Assembly: GCF_013343215.1 (NCBI RefSeq)
Contig: NZ_CP039143.1
Coordinates: forward strand, 372,001 to 436,000
From: Acinetobacter sp. 10FS3-1
Lineage (GTDB): Bacteria; Pseudomonadota; Gammaproteobacteria; Pseudomonadales; Moraxellaceae
Reading direction: 5' to 3'
DNA: 64,000 nt
In this document: positions 45,738-54,930 of the stretch, piece after piece
How the letters are laid out: the number at the start of each line of letters is the position of its first letter
Numbering within the stretch: position 1 is the stretch's first letter
Notes under the pieces: model-generated
Told to the model about the DNA's origin: nothing
What the model saw: only the letters and a program-made list of their open reading frames with translations
Databases searched by the model: none
Made by a program: the position numbers and the translations under genes

Positions 45738-46469
45738 ATGTCCCAAACCAAAACCTTAAAAACGAAAGAGCGTATCTTACAGCTTAGCTTAAAGTTGTTT
45801 AACGAGCGCGGTGAGCGGTCTGTAACCACCAATCATATTGCGGCTGAGCTCGGCATGAGTCCGGGCAACCTGTACTATCATTTCCGCAATAAAAACGAAA
45901 TTATTAAGGAGTTGATGGAGCAGTACCAGAAGCAAACGCTGGAAATGCTGGCTTTGCCGGATGACCGTCAGCTGGATACCAATGACAAGATTCATTATTT
46001 TCAGGTATTGAGCAGTCAGCTCTGGGCTTATCGTTTCCTGCATCGAGATGTCTACCATTTGGTTGAAAATAATGAAGATTTTAGGAAAATGTATCCGCGT
46101 TTTGCCGGGCAGGTGATGCAGCAGGGACAGAAGATCTACAAAGGCTTTGTAGATGCCGGCCTTATGGAAATGACTGATTCTGAAATTGAAGCACTGATTA
46201 TCAACTTATGGATTGTACTGACCAACTGGACTAACTTTTTATATATGTCGGGACATATTACCGATTCAAATAAACTGGAAGAAAAGTGGGTGTGGCAAGC
46301 CTTACGTCAGATGGTTTTTCTGGAAGGGGCGTATTTGCGCGGTGAAAGCCGTCAGACTTATGAAGGCCTGTTAAGCAGTTTGGGGCCTTCCGATCTGTTT
46401 GCCAGTCTTTCTTCTGGAAAGAATATTGAAGCTGAATCAGCTATTCAGAATATTCCAGAAACGCGCTAG
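45738..46469 (+). CDS. TetR-family transcriptional repressor
   Basis: About 243 residues from ATG 45738. The N-terminal helix-turn-helix is classic: KERILQLSLKLFNERGERSV followed by TTNHIAAELGMSPGNLYYHFRNKNEII. The ligand domain (about 60-230) is helical with many aromatic residues. An upstream ATG at 45723 is an alternative; neither has a good ribosome-binding site. Divergent arrangement and the shared palindrome point to the aldehyde dehydrogenase gene as its target. Confidence 0.9.
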   Translation: MSQTKTLKTKERILQLSLKLFNERGERSVTTNHIAAELGMSPGNLYYHFRNKNEIIKELMEQYQKQTLEMLALPDDRQLDTNDKIHYFQVLSSQLWAYRFLHRDVYHLVENNEDFRKMYPRFAGQVMQQGQKIYKGFVDAGLMEMTDSEIEALIINLWIVLTNWTNFLYMSGHITDSNKLEEKWVWQALRQMVFLEGAYLRGESRQTYEGLLSSLGPSDLFASLSSGKNIEAESAIQNIPETR

Positions 46470-46516
46470 AATACTTGGCCTATTTTAAATTTAACTGATT
46501 AGTGACACAAACCAAC

Positions 46517-47383
46517 ATGAATATGACGACTGCTAATACCGCACGTTTATTGATTACTTGTGAAGACAAGCCGGGCATTGTGCAGGCTGTTTCAAGCTTC
46601 TTGTATCATCAGGGTGCTAACATTACTGCGCTAGACCAATATGCGACAGCAGCGCAGGGCGGACGTTACTTCATGCGCGTTGAATTTGAATTAGATAATC
46701 TTCAAAGTCGTAAAGAGAGTATTCTCCAGACCTTTGCAGCAAATGTCGCCGAGCGTTATGCCATGCAATGGCGTTTAGCACTGGTCAGTGACGTTAAAAA
46801 AGTCGGTATTCTAGTGTCCAAGGTGGACCATGCCCTGCTTGAGCTGTTATGGCGTCATGCACGCGGCGGCCTTCCATGTGAAATCACCAAAGTCGTGTCC
46901 AATCACGAAACCTTGCGTGAGGCGGTAGAAAACTTCGGTATTCCATTTGAAGTTGTGCCTGTGACCAAAGAGAACAAGCGCGAAGCCTATGCACGGATCG
47001 ATGAGTTGATGCAGGGCAATGACCTTCTGGTACTGGCGCGTTATATGCAGATTCTGGACGAAGAGTTTGTTAACACCTGGGAAATGAAGGTGATCAATAT
47101 CCATCACTCATTCCTGCCTGCGTTTGTAGGAGCCAATCCGTATAAACAGGCCTATGACAAAGGGGTGAAACTGATCGGTGCCACGGCTCACTATGTGACA
47201 GCTGATCTGGATCAAGGTCCGATCATCGAGCAGGATGTAGAGCGGGTAAACCATGACTTCACAGTTGAGCAGCTACGGGAACTGGGGCAGGATGTCGAGC
47301 GTAATGTGCTGGCACGTGCGGTCAGATGGCATCTGGAAGACCGAATTATTGTAGATGGCAATAAAACGGTCGTGTTTCAGTAA
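46517..47383 (+). CDS. purU: Formyltetrahydrofolate deformylase
   Basis: Hydrolyses 10-formyltetrahydrofolate to formate and tetrahydrofolate, balancing one-carbon pools. About 288 residues. An N-terminal ACT domain (RLLITCEDKPGIVQAVSSFL) is followed by a formyltransferase-like catalytic domain with NIHHSFLPAF, GATAHYVTADLDQGPI (catalytic Asp) and the HX-SxLP motif. The start is uncertain: GTG 46502, ATG 46517 or ATG 46523. A terminator ends the gene. Confidence 0.95.
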   Translation: MNMTTANTARLLITCEDKPGIVQAVSSFLYHQGANITALDQYATAAQGGRYFMRVEFELDNLQSRKESILQTFAANVAERYAMQWRLALVSDVKKVGILVSKVDHALLELLWRHARGGLPCEITKVVSNHETLREAVENFGIPFEVVPVTKENKREAYARIDELMQGNDLLVLARYMQILDEEFVNTWEMKVINIHHSFLPAFVGANPYKQAYDKGVKLIGATAHYVTADLDQGPIIEQDVERVNHDFTVEQLRELGQDVERNVLARAVRWHLEDRIIVDGNKTVVFQ

Positions 47384-47401
47384 ACTCCTGAATCTTCATT
47401 T

Positions 47402-47432
47402 AAAAAAGGCATACTCAGAGTATGCCTTTTTT
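47402..47432 (+). terminator. Terminator of purU
   Basis: AAAAAAGGCATACT, a CAG loop and AGTATGCCTTTTTT form a long perfect stem. Confidence 0.93.
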
Positions 47433-47475
47433 GTTTGCAACAAAAAAAATGCTGAAAGCATGGATTTTGAGTTGC

Positions 47476-47496
47476 AAATGAAAACACTTCTCATTT
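47476..47496 (+). promoter_or_regulatory. Fur-like palindrome upstream of tonB
   Basis: AAATGA and TCATTT arms enclose AAACACTTC, about 80 bases before tonB. The arms match the AAATGATAA/CATTT pattern of the stronger Fur box at 12741-12765. Confidence 0.5.
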
Positions 47497-47575
47497 ATTA
47501 TTGGCGTACTTTCATTGTACTAACCGATGAGCTTGATAGGTTGTTTCGTATCATCTCCTCAAGGTAAAAGATTTA

Positions 47576-48352
47576 ATGAGTCAATTTGCAGCTCCCATGA
47601 CCCCTCCGCCGCCCAATCAGATGAAAAAGAAAGTCGTTTCTATTCTGGCGGCTGTACTGGTAGGGCATGCGGGTCTGCTGTGGGCAGTCAGCCAGATGAA
47701 AACGCCTGAGCTGAAGCCCGTGGACAAAGAGCCGATGAAAGTACGTTTCATCAAACTTCAGGAAGCACCAAAACCTTTACCACCGAAGCCGAAAGCAGAG
47801 CCGAAGCCAGAACCGCCAAAGCCGAAAGAAGTTAAAATTGTAGAAAAACCGCTACCGCCACCACCTAAAAAAGTCGAAAAAATTGAACAGGTGAAAAAGG
47901 CGGAAGCCCCTAAAGTCAAAGCAGCGCCTGTGGTCGAGGACCACCCGGATCCTAAACCGGCGGTTCAGACGGTGGTGACTGAAACCAAAGTGATCCCGAC
48001 TCCGCCTCCAGCACCAGTTACACCGCCTGCTCCTGTCACACCACCAGCGCCGACTGCACCGCCATCACCAAAAAGTGTTTCGATTGGTGGAGGAGTATCC
48101 TGGTTACGTTCACCTAAAGTGTCATTATCACCAGGCGAATTAAAAGCATCCTGCTCTATGGTGATTGATATAGCGGCTAATGAGCAAGGAAAAGTAGTGT
48201 CTGCAAATGCACGAAATTCAGATTGTAGTCCAACGATAAAGCGCAAGGTCGAAGCGGCAGTACGTCGGGCACAATTGACCAAATATGTTGAAAATGGAGT
48301 GGCTTATCCAACACGTGTGGAACAGCCATTTGATTTTAAGATGACCAAATAA
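47576..48352 (+). CDS. tonB: TonB energy-transducing protein
   Basis: Couples the proton gradient to outer-membrane siderophore, haem and vitamin B12 receptors. 258 residues. A cytoplasmic Pro-rich start is followed by one membrane helix (VSILAAVLVGHAGLLWAV, with the conserved His). A long periplasmic Pro/Lys spacer follows (about 60-165; repeats such as KPKPEPP and PPAPVTPPAP). The C-terminal domain (about 170-258) has a Cys pair (SCSMVID..., SDC). It heads a tonB-exbB-exbD operon with a Fur-like site upstream. Confidence 0.92.
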   Translation: MSQFAAPMTPPPPNQMKKKVVSILAAVLVGHAGLLWAVSQMKTPELKPVDKEPMKVRFIKLQEAPKPLPPKPKAEPKPEPPKPKEVKIVEKPLPPPPKKVEKIEQVKKAEAPKVKAAPVVEDHPDPKPAVQTVVTETKVIPTPPPAPVTPPAPVTPPAPTAPPSPKSVSIGGGVSWLRSPKVSLSPGELKASCSMVIDIAANEQGKVVSANARNSDCSPTIKRKVEAAVRRAQLTKYVENGVAYPTRVEQPFDFKMTK

Positions 48353-48377
48353 CGGCTAACCCATTAGGAGTTCGGAT

Positions 48378-49001
48378 ATGAACTTTTCAGTTTATTGGCA
48401 ACATGCTGATGCAGTCAGTAAAACACTGTATTTCGTGTTATTGGCAATGTCGATTGCGACATGGACCATCTTTGTACTGCGTCTGATGGGCACTCGCCAG
48501 CTGAAACAGATCGCTTATAACAGGCTGGCTCAGGCCGTGGATCAACTGAAAAGCAAATGCATTCCTTTGACTTTCGAGCAGCGTAAAGCAGTGGCTGAGC
48601 AGGCTTTGCTGCGTCAGATCGCAGTAGAAAAGGCCAACGCTGAAAAAGGTGTATCCGTACTGGGAACGATTGCTTCCATTTCGCCATTTGTAGGTTTATT
48701 TGGTACGGTATGGGGGATTTTCCATGCACTGGTGGCAGTCGGTAAAAGCGGTCAGGCCGGTCTTGCTCAGGTGGCAACTCCAGTCGGTGAAGCATTAATT
48801 ATGACCGGTCTGGGGCTGGCCGTCGCGATTCCTGCGGTACTGGCCTATAATATTGCAGTGCGTTTTAATCGCGGCTTGGCACACGAGCTTCAGGACCATG
48901 CACATAGCCTGTTGATTGATACCATGTTGCAACAGGATTCTGCGGCAAAAAAAGTTGAGACAAAAATGAGCCAGGAAAGTCTGGTTGGAGGTCAAGTTTA
49001 A
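48378..49001 (+). CDS. exbB: ExbB proton-channel subunit
   Basis: MotA/TolQ/ExbB-type inner-membrane protein of 207 residues with three membrane helices: LYFVLLAMSIATWTIFVL near residue 20, and two after the cytoplasmic loop (SISPFVGLFGTVWGIFHAL; GEALIMTGLGLAVAIPAVLAY). Forms the proton-driven motor with ExbD and TonB. It overlaps exbD by one base (TAATG). Confidence 0.93.
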   Translation: MNFSVYWQHADAVSKTLYFVLLAMSIATWTIFVLRLMGTRQLKQIAYNRLAQAVDQLKSKCIPLTFEQRKAVAEQALLRQIAVEKANAEKGVSVLGTIASISPFVGLFGTVWGIFHALVAVGKSGQAGLAQVATPVGEALIMTGLGLAVAIPAVLAYNIAVRFNRGLAHELQDHAHSLLIDTMLQQDSAAKKVETKMSQESLVGGQV

Positions 49002-49405
49002 TGGCTTTTCAATTGGGTGAGGATAACGATACAGGCATGAATGAGATGAATCTCATTCCCCTGATCGATATTATGCTGGTATTGATGATCATTTTCTTGG
49101 TGACAGCGACCGTGGCGAACCCATCAATTCCATTAACTTTACCGCAGACCACGGCTGAAATTGTCGATCTTCCGCCTGAAAATATTACGATCAGTATTAA
49201 TGCAGAGGATGAAGTGGCCTGGAATGGAAATATTCTGACCTTGGCGCAGCTTGAAACCCGCTTTAACGAAGCCAGCCAGACTGAACGTCAGCCGACCATC
49301 GTGCTAAAAGCAGATAAAGAATCACGTTATGATACGGTGGCTCAGGTGATGTCGCGTGCGAGTGGAGCCGGACTCAGCGATATTGCTTTTGCAACCGAAA
49401 ATTAA
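49001..49405 (+). CDS. exbD: ExbD proton-channel subunit
   Basis: A 134-residue TolR/ExbD protein. The single membrane helix carries the essential proton-carrying aspartate, Asp23 in NLIPLIDIMLVLMIIFLV. The periplasmic domain follows (LPQTTAEIVDLPPENITISI). It is the last gene of the operon. Confidence 0.94.
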   Translation: MAFQLGEDNDTGMNEMNLIPLIDIMLVLMIIFLVTATVANPSIPLTLPQTTAEIVDLPPENITISINAEDEVAWNGNILTLAQLETRFNEASQTERQPTIVLKADKESRYDTVAQVMSRASGAGLSDIAFATEN

Positions 49406-49416
49406 TGATGAGAGAT

Positions 49417-49448
49417 AAAAAAAGCGGCTGATTTCAGTCGCTTTTTTT
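49417..49448 (+). terminator. Terminator of tonB-exbB-exbD
   Basis: An A-rich run and GCGGCTGA pair with TCAGTCGC and T7 (one G-U). Confidence 0.85.
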
Positions 49449-49465
49449 AGGGATATTTTCAGAGA

Positions 49466-49990
49466 TTAAGGATTTTTTAATAACGCCATAAAGTGACTAC
49501 GCAATTTGTTCAGTTTCGGTGGAATAGAAAAATTGCAGTAACCCTGATTCGGATTACGGGCAAAGAAATTCTGGTGATAGTCCTCTGCCGGGTAGAAGGC
49601 TGGAGCTGGACTTAACTCAGTGACGATATTAATCCCTTCATCTTTCAAGGCCTGAATTGTAGTATCTGCTGCGGCTTTCTGTTCATCATTGAAATAATAA
49701 ATCACGGAGCGATACTGGGTGCCGACATCATTTCCCTGACGGTTTAGGGTGGTCGGGTCATGGGTGGCAAAGAATACGTCCAGTAACTGGCGATAACTTA
49801 CTTGCTGCTCATCAAAGTCGATTAGAATCACTTCTGCATGCTGCGTATCGCCGCGGCAGATCTGCTCATAGGTTGGATCAGGCTGATGACCACCTGCATA
49901 GCCGCTCACCACCTGCTGAACACCCTGAATCTGTAAAAATACCGCTTCAGTACACCAAAAACATCCACCGCCAAAAAGTGCTTGTTGCAT
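49466..49990 (-). CDS. msrA: Peptide methionine-S-sulfoxide reductase
   Basis: Repairs oxidised methionine in proteins. From ATG 49990 (GAGGAT upstream) the protein has 174 residues beginning [18 protein letters not shown]. The catalytic Cys10 is in GCFWC, and the family blocks [28 protein letters not shown] and [11 protein letters not shown] are intact. The frame extends to 50071, but those extra residues do not belong to the family. Confidence 0.97.
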   Translation of the reverse strand: MQQALFGGGCFWCTEAVFLQIQGVQQVVSGYAGGHQPDPTYEQICRGDTQHAEVILIDFDEQQVSYRQLLDVFFATHDPTTLNRQGNDVGTQYRSVIYYFNDEQKAAADTTIQALKDEGINIVTELSPAPAFYPAEDYHQNFFARNPNQGYCNFSIPPKLNKLRSHFMALLKNP

Positions 49991-50054
49991 GATGAAATCC
50001 TCATGGAATGGGGTCGGGTGATTATTGAATCTTGTGCCAACAGTATGAAAGATC

Positions 50055-50080
50055 AAAAAGCCTGTAGACACAGGCTTTTT
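50055..50080 (-). terminator. Terminator of the META-domain lipoprotein gene
   Basis: AAAAAGCCTGT and ACAGGCTTTTT around AGAC. It is symmetrical, 13 bases past the stop at 50093. Confidence 0.9.
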
Positions 50081-50092
50081 GTAGTCGGTTGT

Positions 50093-50554
50093 TTAACGAG
50101 GCTGTGCGGCAGTTTCCAGCTGAATCAGTAAATTGCCATGACGGTCTAATAATTTTAGGGTTTTGCCAAACACCTGATAATGGGTCACTTTGCTAAGAGC
50201 TTCATTAAATTTCTGGTCCAGATTGTCATTATTTGTGCAGGCCATGCGCGTTCCTGCCATCTGGCCCAGACTCAGCGTGTCTTTGCTGGCAGTATAGCTG
50301 CCCATAATACGGTTACAGCCGTCTGCACCTGAAACACGTTGCGTCGCAGCATCGAATTGCAGGCTTGGGATATTATGTGCAGTTGGTGCAGTCTTGATTT
50401 CGGTATTACCAATCTGGGTCACCATCCAGGTCCGGTTTTGTAAAAGCTGTAAATTCTGGGTGGTTTGTGCTGCTGAATTGCCTGGAAGAGTTTCACAGCC
50501 CATGATGCTTAAAGTCGATGCCATAATTATTGCTGCGGTTAGTTGTTTTAACAT
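50093..50554 (-). CDS. META-domain (HslJ-like) lipoprotein
   Basis: 153 residues. A lipoprotein signal peptide ends at the lipobox LSIMGC (Cys20). The META domain follows, with TWMVTQIGNTEIK, SGADGCNRIMGSYT and LGQMAGTRMACTNN. In E. coli HslJ is a heat-shock lipoprotein linked to novobiocin tolerance; the biochemical role is unknown. It has the usual conserved Cys pair. Confidence 0.9.
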   Translation of the reverse strand: MLKQLTAAIIMASTLSIMGCETLPGNSAAQTTQNLQLLQNRTWMVTQIGNTEIKTAPTAHNIPSLQFDAATQRVSGADGCNRIMGSYTASKDTLSLGQMAGTRMACTNNDNLDQKFNEALSKVTHYQVFGKTLKLLDRHGNLLIQLETAAQPR

Positions 50555-50653
50555 GAAAATTACCTCACTTTTTGAATAGCTAACTGTATATAAACAAAAA
50601 AAGAATTTATCTGCCAGTCAATTTTGTATCCTGAAGATTGACTGAATCGGGTG

Positions 50654-51700
50654 TTAATAAAGTTTTGAAGCCGGCAAGCCGAGGCGAATCTGATCTGAAT
50701 ATTCTTTGCTCGATATCTGTTTTTGCTGTTGAATACGCGGATTAATATGCGCCTGTTGATACCAGGTCTGCATATTCCAAGCTTGATCTAGTGCTTTTAG
50801 ATCATAAAGGTAATTGGGCAAGTAGCCCGAGACCAGAAGACGATAATCTGAAGGCAGGGCCTGCTGGGAAACGGCCTGCACCATATCAAAAACCAGCGTC
50901 GTGCAGTTACTGGTCAGGGTATTATACCATTTAGGTTCTTCAGCTAGCGCATCGGCCTGACGCAGATACTCTTTGAACAGGGCCTTGGCCTGTGCTTTGG
51001 GCATATTGACCGGAAAGAAATAGACCTGTTCGTTTCGGATATGGCTGCGTGTATAGACAATATCTTTTTCATCCGAAGCCACCAGACTCAGCTCGTATTT
51101 TCGGAAAAAGCCGCCAATCGCAGAAAACTCTTCATGTTTTTCTTTACGGATTTCAATTGAAAAAGTCAGCGGTTTTTGGTTGGCAAAATCAAAGCTGACC
51201 AGCGTGTGAGCGATTTCAGGACCCATCCAGTAGGAGGTGATGATATTCACTCCAGTGATCTGGTTCAGGTCGAAGCTGCGGCTTTCCCAGCGTTCGACAT
51301 ATTTTCCGTCCGGCTGCCAGTCGAAATTTCGGATATTGTGTAAAGTGACTTGATCACCTTGCTGTTCAGAGGATAACAGCCGCGAAACTTCTGGGTTCCA
51401 GTCACGATCCTGACGCGCTTCAATACTGAAATATGCAAACAGGCTGATCAGGAACACCAGCAGGTACAAGATTGTATCGACCTGGCGTGAAATCAGATGA
51501 CGGGTGAAATAAATACCGAGTACGATGAGGGAAAATACCACCCAGCAGCCGATCAGGAGCATAGTGCCTATTTTGCCCAAAGGCTGCTGTATCCAGAGCA
51601 TCAGGCTTAACCAGAGGCTGGAAAGCATCACGAATAGAGTAAACAGGCCACCCAGTAGCCACAGACTCCAGTGCTTTGCCGAGGGCGTGCGTCCTTGCAT
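50654..51700 (-). CDS. DUF4105 family membrane protein
   Basis: 348 residues from ATG 51700, preceded by AAAGG. Three N-terminal membrane helices (about 11-110) are followed by a soluble, probably periplasmic, DUF4105 domain (QVTLHNIRNFDW, IAHTLVSFDF, WYNTLTSNCTTLVFDMV). The last segment holds a conserved NCTT motif with an exposed Cys. The family's role is not established. The gene is 25 bases downstream of folA and probably cotranscribed with thyA-folA. Confidence 0.85.
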   Translation of the reverse strand: MQGRTPSAKHWSLWLLGGLFTLFVMLSSLWLSLMLWIQQPLGKIGTMLLIGCWVVFSLIVLGIYFTRHLISRQVDTILYLLVFLISLFAYFSIEARQDRDWNPEVSRLLSSEQQGDQVTLHNIRNFDWQPDGKYVERWESRSFDLNQITGVNIITSYWMGPEIAHTLVSFDFANQKPLTFSIEIRKEKHEEFSAIGGFFRKYELSLVASDEKDIVYTRSHIRNEQVYFFPVNMPKAQAKALFKEYLRQADALAEEPKWYNTLTSNCTTLVFDMVQAVSQQALPSDYRLLVSGYLPNYLYDLKALDQAWNMQTWYQQAHINPRIQQQKQISSKEYSDQIRLGLPASKLY

Positions 51701-51725
51701 ATCTAACCTTTTACTTAAATAGGCT

Positions 51726-52238
51726 TTATTTTTGATAGGTGGCAAATTCAAAAGCAATCCCGCTTTTGTCATCTATGTGTTGTGCAGATGCTACTTTTTT
51801 GAAGTCTGCCGGAATTTCCGGATAGTAGGCATCACCTTGTACATCCAGTTCAATATGGGTCAGTTCCAGGCGGTCGGTTATCTGCATAGTCTGTCTGAAA
51901 ATTTCACCGCCCCCAATAATGAAAACCGTATCCGGCTTTGCTGAGGCTTTGACATCGGCAACCGCCTGATGCAGTGCCTCTTCAATACTATGCGCGACTT
52001 TGGTGCCGGCAAAAGACCATTCGGGATCACGGGTAATCACCCAGTTCACCCGTTTAGGCAAGGCGCGCCCCATAGATTCAAGGGTTTTACGGCCCATGAC
52101 AACTACGCCGCCTTGAGTGATTTCTTTAAAATGCTTGAGATCAGCTGAAATATGCCATGGCAGATCATTGCCCTTGCCAATACAGCGCTGCTGATCCATA
52201 GCCACCACGTGTACCACTTCTAAATCTTGAAATGCCAT
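51726..52238 (-). CDS. folA: Dihydrofolate reductase
   Basis: Regenerates tetrahydrofolate from dihydrofolate using NADPH. 170 residues from ATG 52238 (AGGGG upstream). Key segments are HVVAMDQQRCIGKGNDLPWH, the active-site Asp33 in ISADLKHFK, VVMGRKTLESMG and FIIGGGEIFRQ. The frame continues upstream to 52301 but lacks support. It follows thyA, whose reaction produces its substrate. Confidence 0.97.
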   Translation of the reverse strand: MAFQDLEVVHVVAMDQQRCIGKGNDLPWHISADLKHFKEITQGGVVVMGRKTLESMGRALPKRVNWVITRDPEWSFAGTKVAHSIEEALHQAVADVKASAKPDTVFIIGGGEIFRQTMQITDRLELTHIELDVQGDAYYPEIPADFKKVASAQHIDDKSGIAFEFATYQK

Positions 52239-52348
52239 AACAGCCCCTAAAGGTTGAATCCCGATGTCTCCCTCTGACCAAAGCATCTGCAAATGACACA
52301 TGCTGTTTGGTCAGAAGAAATAATCAAGAGGGATGATTCAATAATAAA

Positions 52349-53191
52349 TTAAACGGCAACCGGCGCTTTAATCGCTGGATGAGATTCATAACCGACAATT
52401 TCAATATCTTCAAATTTAAACTGGAAAATATCTTTAACTTCAGGATTCAGCTTTAACTGACATAAGCCTAAAGGCTCGCGGCTTAATTGCAGTTGAGCCT
52501 GTTCAAAATGGTTGGTATAGAGATGGGTATCACCGCCAGTCCAGACAAAATCGCCAACGCCCAGATCACAGACCTGCGCAATCATATGGGTCAGCAGGGC
52601 ATAGCTGGCAATATTAAATGGCACACCTAAAAACACATCGGCACTGCGCTGGTAAAGCTGACAAGACAGCTTGCCATTGTGGACAAAAAACTGGAACAGG
52701 GTATGACAGGGCGGTAAAGCCACCTGATTGGCTTCCTTCGGATTCCAGCCCGAAACGATCAGACGGCGTGAATTCGGATTGGTTTTGATTTCATTAATCA
52801 GCCATTTGATCTGGTCAAAACCGTCCTGGTGATAGCTGCCATCCTGGTTTTGGCTGGCACCGAAATTACGCCATTGATGCCCATAGACCGGACCCAATTC
52901 GCCTGCAGGGCGGCCAAAACGCGCAGTCTGTTCTGCGGTTGCCCATTCATCCCAAATCGAGACTTTATTGTCTTTTAAATATTGAACATTGGTATCGCCT
53001 TTCAGGAACCAGAGCAGTTCAATGACGATGGAACGGAAATGAACTTTTTTGGTGGTCAGCAGAGGGAAACCTTGGGAAAGATCAAAACGCATCTGATGAC
53101 CAAATACCGAGCGTGTGCCTGTACCGGTACGGTCGCCTTTATCGCCACCCTGGTCGAGAATGTGTTGTAAAAGGTCAAGATATGGGCGCAT
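52349..53191 (-). CDS. thyA: Thymidylate synthase
   Basis: Methylates dUMP to dTMP with methylene-tetrahydrofolate. 280 residues. The nucleophile is Cys162 in [12 protein letters not shown]. Further family blocks are [49 protein letters not shown] and [12 protein letters not shown]. It heads the thyA-folA-DUF4105 unit. Confidence 0.98.
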   Translation of the reverse strand: MRPYLDLLQHILDQGGDKGDRTGTGTRSVFGHQMRFDLSQGFPLLTTKKVHFRSIVIELLWFLKGDTNVQYLKDNKVSIWDEWATAEQTARFGRPAGELGPVYGHQWRNFGASQNQDGSYHQDGFDQIKWLINEIKTNPNSRRLIVSGWNPKEANQVALPPCHTLFQFFVHNGKLSCQLYQRSADVFLGVPFNIASYALLTHMIAQVCDLGVGDFVWTGGDTHLYTNHFEQAQLQLSREPLGLCQLKLNPEVKDIFQFKFEDIEIVGYESHPAIKAPVAV

Positions 53192-54011
53192 AGTTCTCTC
53201 TGTTTAAAGCTATTGAAAATTGCCATGTTAAAAATAAAAAAAAGATCAGCTCGAGATTAATTTACTGTCAGAATGGCAATTTAAATTGCACTCATCATAG
53301 CATTTTTTAACGGGCTTTCATCGTTCCGCCCACAATAAAAAATGCCGCTTGAGTGTCAGCTTAAAGCAAAATAATGGCCGCAGATGAATGGTTCAAAGGT
53401 GTGCTATGGATCAGGCTTAGCCACCGATCAGGCCAGGAGTGGGCCGAGTTTAAGTTTTAGTTTCGACCACTTTTATTTGACGTGCTCATGATGTACCAGT
53501 GATTCAGGTTTTTTTTATGGGGGCTTTATTGCCTGAGTTGTAAACATGCAGATCCAGTGCTGAACCAGTAAACTTTTGTGCTTGTTGAATTGTATATTTC
53601 ATGCAAATTTTAAAGGTGACCCGATTTTCATCAGTATGTTGTATTTTCAGTTTAATTGCCCCCTAAAGGCAATATAAGTAGAGCGAATCTGGGAGCAATA
53701 TACTCTGGTTTTTCAATGCTAAAAGCAGAAAATGCGAGATGTATAGATCAGTGCATGATTAAAAAGTTGAGTAAAGAAGAAAATTTAAAAGTAGGGGCTA
53801 ATGTTTAAAAGAGCTAAATAAAATTTCACTATTTTCATGAAAAGTGCAGAAAAAAGAATCTCAAAAGAAAGAATGCTTTAGTTATACTTTAACAACAATA
53901 GAAAAATTTAATTACATTTTATTCGTGAAGAATAACATTTAACCGTCTAGTATTCTCCGTTTGTTAAGAAATGAAAGCCAACATCTACGGCGAGGAGGAG
54001 TAGGTAAAAAC
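53192..54011. other. Long AT-rich intergenic region between thyA and the amidase gene
   Basis: 820 bases without a convincing gene. It must contain the thyA promoter and the amidase promoter. A 35-codon plus-strand frame (MNGSKVCYGSGLATDQARSG...) near 53382 has no ribosome-binding site or family signature. The last 250 bases are very AT-rich, which may indicate silencing or recent gain. Confidence 0.45.
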
Positions 54012-54524
54012 ATGGTTTATGATCAGCCCGTGAATGTGAGTGCAATACATGCTCCTGTTCAAGCGAATATCATGTTGCGTTCTCAAGCAAGACAAAACCC
54101 GAAAAAAACCTCATCCGCTTCTGCAACTAAGGCAGTCGGTTCGAGTAACGGTCACCGTATCAATATTGAAAAATTCACCAGTTATTTACAGGGAATTACA
54201 CGCCGGACCAGTACCCAAAAGTGTGCACGTAGTATCCGTGTGGGATTGCAGTCTTCCGGGGCAAAAATTGTCAATCATCCGGTGGCCGCAGCGGACTGGG
54301 GAAGTACCTTGAAACAACTGGGATATAAGAAAATTAATCAGTCTTTTGACCGTCCTAAAAAAGGCGATATTTATATTATTGACCGTACCGCCAAGCATCG
54401 TTATGGACATATTGCTGCTTATTCAGGAAGTGCCTGGGTATCGGACTTTAAGCAAAACAGTCATGCAATCTATCGCACCAAGAACCTGACTTATAGTTAT
54501 TATCGTCTGGCCCCAGACCTTTAA
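54012..54524 (+). CDS. Orphan CHAP/NlpC-P60-like peptidoglycan amidase
   Basis: 170 residues from ATG 54012, preceded by a strong AGGAGGAGTAGG site. An unstructured N-terminal 45 residues precede a Cys peptidase-like domain: Cys71 in TQKCARSIRVGL, WGSTLKQLGYKKI, PKKGDIYIID, His133 in RYGHIAAYSGSAWVSDF and an acidic third residue (Asp145). The pattern fits cell-wall amidase/endopeptidase folds, including type VI secretion Tae effectors. There is no signal peptide, no adjacent secretion genes and no obvious immunity gene. It could be a stand-alone effector, a domesticated phage enzyme or a housekeeping enzyme. Confidence 0.7.
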   Translation: MVYDQPVNVSAIHAPVQANIMLRSQARQNPKKTSSASATKAVGSSNGHRINIEKFTSYLQGITRRTSTQKCARSIRVGLQSSGAKIVNHPVAAADWGSTLKQLGYKKINQSFDRPKKGDIYIIDRTAKHRYGHIAAYSGSAWVSDFKQNSHAIYRTKNLTYSYYRLAPDL

Positions 54525-54543
54525 CTTAAATACTATCAGCGTC

Positions 54544-54930
54544 TTAATTGTTACAGCGTCTGGCCCGATTGACATGGATGGACGCCAGAAAAAGTCCAAT
54601 TGCTGCAAAGCCCAGACATTGTAAAGCCAGCGCAAATTTTTCCCAGTCCTGTGCATGTTGCGGCAGATAACCCCATAGGGTGATCATTGCGACAATCGGG
54701 ATGACCCGGCTGAGCGCAGCAAAGCCATTGGCATAAGGATGGCCGGCAGGAGTCTTGAAACGCAGCTGGCGCAGTCCATAGTTTAGTAGGCCAACTCCTA
54801 CACTGAAGCTGATCCATATCGGGCCGAGCTGAGCCACAGTAGAAGCGCTATATATCAGAAGACAGACAATGATGACCACCACCAGTTTCATCTGACGGGT
54901 ACAGTGTTTGGAATACCAGTGCTCAAGCAT
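54544..54930 (-). CDS. Small membrane protein, four helices (tandem pair, downstream member)
   Basis: 128 residues starting MLEHWYSKHC, with about four hydrophobic segments (LVVVIIVCLLIYSAST; WISFSVGVGLLNYGL; VIPIVAMITLWGYL; FALALQCLGFAAIGLFLASI) and a basic, Cys-containing tail. It overlaps the upstream gene by eight bases, implying coupled translation. Both proteins begin MLExW and have the same size and topology, so they may be diverged paralogues. No function known. Confidence 0.7.
   Translation of the reverse strand: MLEHWYSKHCTRQMKLVVVIIVCLLIYSASTVAQLGPIWISFSVGVGLLNYGLRQLRFKTPAGHPYANGFAALSRVIPIVAMITLWGYLPQHAQDWEKFALALQCLGFAAIGLFLASIHVNRARRCNN

Noticed and set aside
53380..53490. 35-codon frame in the thyA-amidase gap
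   Set aside because: It has no ribosome-binding site, no hydrophobic or Cys pattern of interest and no neighbouring support.
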